Shown here piece after piece: positions 33,585 to 36,882 of a DNA stretch of 36,882 bases. Positions within the stretch are counted from its first letter, which is position 1. Every line of letters begins with the position of its first letter. The notes under the pieces were generated by a model that had not been told where the DNA came from, made no database searches, and worked only from the letters and a program-made list of their open reading frames with translations. The stretch is from Coprobacillus sp. CAG:826 (GTDB taxonomy: Bacteria > Bacillota_I > Bacilli_A > RFN20 > CAG-826). Location: positions 1-36,882 of the forward strand of contig FR897019.1 of NCBI GenBank assembly GCA_000437235.1, written 5' to 3'. A program made the translations under genes and the position numbers.

Positions 33585-34319
33585 ATGAAAAAAACAAAAT
33601 TATTCTTTAGTGCATTACTTGCACTCACCTTATTAGGAGGTTGCTCCAATACACCTTCTTCTACTTATGAAGTCATTACAGTTCCAAATGGCTATGAAGT
33701 TTCAACCCAAATTAGCCTCAATGGTGAATTAATTGATATTTCCGCTGGTGAGTGGTTAACCGTTGGGTTTGAATATACTTTTTCCTTCACTTTTACGAAT
33801 GAAAATGCTGCAGAACCTATCGTAACTAGTTCTAATGAATCCGTTTTAAAAGTTGTGAAAGAAGGCGCTTCTGCTTATAAGCTTCAATGTTTAAAAGCAA
33901 GCGACGCTATTTTAACCATTAAAGAAGCTGATGAATATGAAAGCCTCCACTATCGTGCAGTCGTTCATGTTCATGACCCAATGAATTTAAATGAAGCCAA
34001 ACAATTCTTAATGGACACAAGCTATTTTGCTTGTACTACCGTTTGGTGGACGGGTGGCAATTATGAATTTATCTTTACTAGCGCTGATAGTTTCTCAATG
34101 AATCTATTAAATGATTCAAGTCTTATCGTTGAAAGTTATTCAGGAAATTTTGAATTTGCTGAAGAACAAGGCGATGAATATGTTTTCAATATTAGTAACA
34201 TTCAAATCGGCGATGGTTCAATTAAACTTACAAGTTTCCGTCTCTTTATGAATGGCTATCAACTTGCCGTTCTAGATAGCAAAGGCTTATTTGGTTTCTT
34301 TGAACCCACGAATATTTAA
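33585..34319 (+). CDS. Small lipoprotein of unknown family
   Basis: 244 residues from the ATG at 33585 (a TTG six bases earlier is rejected; AAAAAGGA precedes the ATG). Lipobox at Cys20 (LLGGC). The first half looks like a small Ig-like beta domain (TVGFEYTFSFTFTNENAAEP, KVVKEGASAYKLQCLK). No catalytic motif. Coupled closely to both neighbours (17 and 21 bases), so part of the lipoprotein operon. Confidence 0.75.
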   Translation: MKKTKLFFSALLALTLLGGCSNTPSSTYEVITVPNGYEVSTQISLNGELIDISAGEWLTVGFEYTFSFTFTNENAAEPIVTSSNESVLKVVKEGASAYKLQCLKASDAILTIKEADEYESLHYRAVVHVHDPMNLNEAKQFLMDTSYFACTTVWWTGGNYEFIFTSADSFSMNLLNDSSLIVESYSGNFEFAEEQGDEYVFNISNIQIGDGSIKLTSFRLFMNGYQLAVLDSKGLFGFFEPTNI

Positions 34320-34340
34320 TAAAGAAAGGAAGATTATTTT

Positions 34341-36803
34341 ATGAAAAAATCAATGAAAAATGTTGCTCTTTTCGTTCTTGCTGCTAGCTTATTAGGCGCT
34401 TGTGGAAATAGCAATAATCCAAGTGGAAACACTCCCAACTCTTCAAACACACCTAACTCATCTAATATTTTAGATGAAGAATATGCCATTGTTGTGCGTA
34501 GTGTAACCGGTGTAACAATTACCGCTGATAAACAAAAAGCTAAAGCCGGTGAAACCGTTACTCTTACCGTTCACGTTTTAGATGGTTATACTTTAAATTC
34601 TATTACCATCAACGACAAAACAGAAGCTACTAAAGTTTCAGATACCGAATACACCTTCGTTATGCCTTATCAACAAGCCATTATCCGTGCGCGTTTAGCC
34701 ATTGAAGGTGATGTAATCATTTCCGGTGATCTTTCTATTAAACTTACCGCTGATGAAAATGGCGTTTATTCTGCTAAAAATGTTAAAGTTGAAAATCAAG
34801 CTAACCTTGCTTACTTTGTAAAAGGTAATGACGATGCCTCTTCTAAATTAAGCGTTATCCAAATCAATAACTATAAAACGAATGCTGATGTCCAATTATA
34901 TAATGGCACAGATAGCAACATTTCCTTTACTTTAGCAGGAAATGCCTATTATGATTTCTATTATGATCCCAGTGATGCAACTGAACCTTGCTACATTCAA
35001 AGAGTGGGCTTAATTCACGCTCCAGAGAATATTTCTCAATTCCAATCTTTATTATCAGGTAGAATAAAATCCGATCCTACAACTTATCCTACTGGGATAA
35101 CTTCTGTTAGTTATACTTCTACCAAATCTAATGATGATTATCATTGGGATTTATATCAAAACGCTTCTTATGCCACAGTTAAAACTTTAGGTACTGAAAC
35201 TGAAAAAGCCTTTGATTATCGTAAATTAGATGGCGATTTATTAACCATTGTCGATACGTATGTAGAAAGCACTTATGATGATTCTAGAGCAGATGATAAT
35301 AAGAAAATATCCGCTAAATATAGTGTTGTAGATGAATACCAAGATGGCTATAGTTCTTATCAACGTTTAGCTAAAGACGCTGAATATGAAGCGAATCGTT
35401 ATTCTCATGATGTATATTCTATCGATCGCAATATCCATTATGGTTATCGTACCGGTTTTGATACCGAATTCAATGATACTTTAAAGAGCTTTGATCGTGC
35501 CTATTCTTATAAGACCAATGATGATGGTACTTATACTGTTAACATCCAATCTTGGAAAACCACAGCCCCAGTGACCGATTCTTCTTCTGGAAGTACTTAT
35601 GGTAAAAAAGAACACTTAACCTATGATATTGAAATTACCTTCAATAAAGCTGGAAATCTTTTAAGTGGTTCTTACGTTGAAAAAACTTATGATGATAAAG
35701 CTTATGACTTTGATAAAGATGCCTTCCTTCCTAATGGTGAATTACAATTTACTTTAAATGAAGAAATGCACTTTGCATACACATATGGTGAAGCTAAATC
35801 TGGAACTCCTTCCTTCAATACTGATCCATATTTTGTAAAATCTATCGACTCTTTCTCTATTGAAAAAACAGGTTTAGACAAAAACAAAATCGCTTTAGAA
35901 GATCGCGTTAGTGAATATGTCGTTGCCTCTTATTCTCCTGCTACTGCTTTGGACACCTGGCAATATGGTATTATTTCTTCTAGTAACACTGCCGTTATTG
36001 GACCAAGAAGCGTTAACGAACCATTACTCTTCGTGGGAAAATCTGCTGGTACTTCTACTCTTACATTAGGTAATTATACTACAAATAATGTAACCAAAAC
36101 CGTGGATGTCACCATTGAAGACGACTATCGCGTCATGCAATGGTATATGTCTCCAACCGATGGAGATTATGATAATATTCTTGCGGCTAGGGCAACCATT
36201 TTAGCAAACACAGTAAGAGAAGTTTATTGCTATGCTTCCAAGTTAACTTCAATTGATGTTCCGTTTACTCCTGTTTCTAGTAATGAAACTTACTTAAGAG
36301 TGAGTAAAAATGGCCAAAAACTTGTTCTTGACGCTACTGGCGCTAAAGATATAACTGAGGCAGTTACAGTCAACGTCACAATTCAATCTCCAAAATATGA
36401 AGAGGGAATAAAAGAAGAAGTATTTAGCATCACCATTAACCCTAACAACACAAAAGAGGAAGGAATTGTTGGTGTTTGGACAGGTATTGATGCTTCTAAC
36501 TCCAATCAAACTGTTACTTTAACGTTCAATGAAGATGGCACAGGTTCTTTAGTTACTACGAAAAAAGGATCCTTTACATTTAATTATACCTTTGATAAAA
36601 ATAGTGGTACCATTCGTTTTAGCAAACTTTCTGACTATGAATTAAACCTCTTAGTTAGTTATGATGGTGGTAAAGACGAAATTAAATTATGTGCATATAC
36701 CCATGGTTGGTATGATGAATATGAACAAGATGTTGTTGGTTCATATTTAACCGATGCAGATGGTTATGATACTGGCACAGTTTATGTTACCTTAACTCGC
36801 TAA
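34341..36803 (+). CDS. Large surface lipoprotein with InlB-like N-terminal and lipocalin-like C-terminal modules
   Basis: 820 residues, lipobox at Cys21 (LLGAC), then an Asn/Ser/Pro-rich linker (about 22-48). The first module (ADKQKAKAGETVTLTVHVLD, YTFVMPYQQAIIRARLAI) matches the GETVT...MP modules of the 29534 protein. A long central region includes YSYKTNDDGTYTVNIQSWKT and similar strands. An Ig-like stretch (AVIGPRSVNEPLLFVGKSAG) precedes a C-terminal GVWTGIDASNSNQTVTLTF then EDGTGSL motif, the pattern of small extracellular lipocalin-like domains. No enzyme signature. The last gene of the operon, ending in a strong terminator just before the right IS end. Confidence 0.8.
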   Translation: MKKSMKNVALFVLAASLLGACGNSNNPSGNTPNSSNTPNSSNILDEEYAIVVRSVTGVTITADKQKAKAGETVTLTVHVLDGYTLNSITINDKTEATKVSDTEYTFVMPYQQAIIRARLAIEGDVIISGDLSIKLTADENGVYSAKNVKVENQANLAYFVKGNDDASSKLSVIQINNYKTNADVQLYNGTDSNISFTLAGNAYYDFYYDPSDATEPCYIQRVGLIHAPENISQFQSLLSGRIKSDPTTYPTGITSVSYTSTKSNDDYHWDLYQNASYATVKTLGTETEKAFDYRKLDGDLLTIVDTYVESTYDDSRADDNKKISAKYSVVDEYQDGYSSYQRLAKDAEYEANRYSHDVYSIDRNIHYGYRTGFDTEFNDTLKSFDRAYSYKTNDDGTYTVNIQSWKTTAPVTDSSSGSTYGKKEHLTYDIEITFNKAGNLLSGSYVEKTYDDKAYDFDKDAFLPNGELQFTLNEEMHFAYTYGEAKSGTPSFNTDPYFVKSIDSFSIEKTGLDKNKIALEDRVSEYVVASYSPATALDTWQYGIISSSNTAVIGPRSVNEPLLFVGKSAGTSTLTLGNYTTNNVTKTVDVTIEDDYRVMQWYMSPTDGDYDNILAARATILANTVREVYCYASKLTSIDVPFTPVSSNETYLRVSKNGQKLVLDATGAKDITEAVTVNVTIQSPKYEEGIKEEVFSITINPNNTKEEGIVGVWTGIDASNSNQTVTLTFNEDGTGSLVTTKKGSFTFNYTFDKNSGTIRFSKLSDYELNLLVSYDGGKDEIKLCAYTHGWYDEYEQDVVGSYLTDADGYDTGTVYVTLTR

Positions 36804-36817
36804 TTTATAAAAGTTGA

Positions 36818-36851
36818 AAAAAAGAGAGATTTGCAAGATTCTCTCTTTTTT
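36818..36851 (+). terminator. Terminator of the lipoprotein operon
   Basis: 12-bp perfect stem AAAAAAGAGAGA (36818-36829) / TCTCTCTTTTTT (36840-36851) with a 10-base loop; the T-run is included. Confidence 0.9.
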
Positions 36852-36855
36852 ATTT

Positions 36856-36882
36856 GGCTCTTTAAAATCTAGGGTGGTCTAG
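36856..36882 (+). mobile_element. Outer end of an insertion sequence (ISL3-like terminal repeat), truncated by the window edge
   Basis: Begins GGCTCTTTAAAATCTAG and is identical over 27 bases to the left-hand copy read outwards. It starts 4 bases after the terminator of the lipoprotein operon. Only the tip of the element is inside the window. Confidence 0.55.

Noticed and set aside
1..36882. Whole window as a single transposon bounded by terminal inverted repeats
   Set aside because: It contains the str operon and other core genes; two separate IS copies at the ends of a contig explain the repeats better.

Overview
The window is a low-GC Firmicutes (Bacilli) chromosomal segment. It uses the standard bacterial code: TGA serves as a stop, for example in the LysM gene and at the 9757-9760 overlap. 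Surface proteins are mostly lipoproteins and no sortase signal was seen. The gene content (many Ig-like/OB-fold lipoproteins, RDD and TM2 membrane proteins, reverse rubrerythrin, QueT, DUF1538 with PII) suggests an uncultured gut-type Bacilli lineage near the Mollicutes/Erysipelotrichales/RF39 area. That placement is an inference. Both ends carry the same 27-bp sequence in inverted orientation, beginning GGCTCTTT and reading outwards. It looks like the terminal repeat of an ISL3-type insertion sequence, so the segment is probably bounded by two IS copies.

Layout. (1) 47-8584, minus strand: one operon led by a carbohydrate-type ABC importer (ATPase, two permeases, lipoprotein binding protein), followed by a lipoprotein staphylococcal-nuclease homologue with its catalytic residues intact and a large OB-fold/Ig-like lipoprotein. 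Together they read as a surface nucleic-acid degradation and uptake system. (2) 8798-11620: two tandem, overlapping RDD membrane-protein genes and a divergent LysM gene. (3) 11661-16117: the str operon rpsL-rpsG-fusA-tuf with a structured rpsL leader. (4) 16259-22458: a membrane-anchored surface protein behind an unusual leader, a GT-C glycosyltransferase-like protein, a DUF1538 membrane protein with two PII-like proteins, and an RluA pseudouridine synthase. (5) 22471-24119: mgtE under an M-box riboswitch with a clear intrinsic terminator. (6) 24273-28154: zinc-ribbon/TM2 pair plus a YcxB-like protein, queT under a preQ1-I-like riboswitch, an ATP-grasp enzyme, and a Fur/PerR-type regulator with a reverse rubrerythrin. 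(7) 28235-36803, plus strand: a membrane-anchored beta-propeller-like protein and four lipoproteins, two of them with related extracellular repeat modules.

The most promising system is the nuclease-ABC importer operon, which resembles the membrane-nuclease/ABC loci of mycoplasmas. Second is the DUF1538/dual-PII module, probably a nucleotide- or metabolite-gated transporter of unknown substrate. Several regulatory RNAs and operators can be read directly from the sequence: M-box, preQ1, the rpsL leader, a promoter enclosed by an inverted repeat, and a Fur-family dyad.
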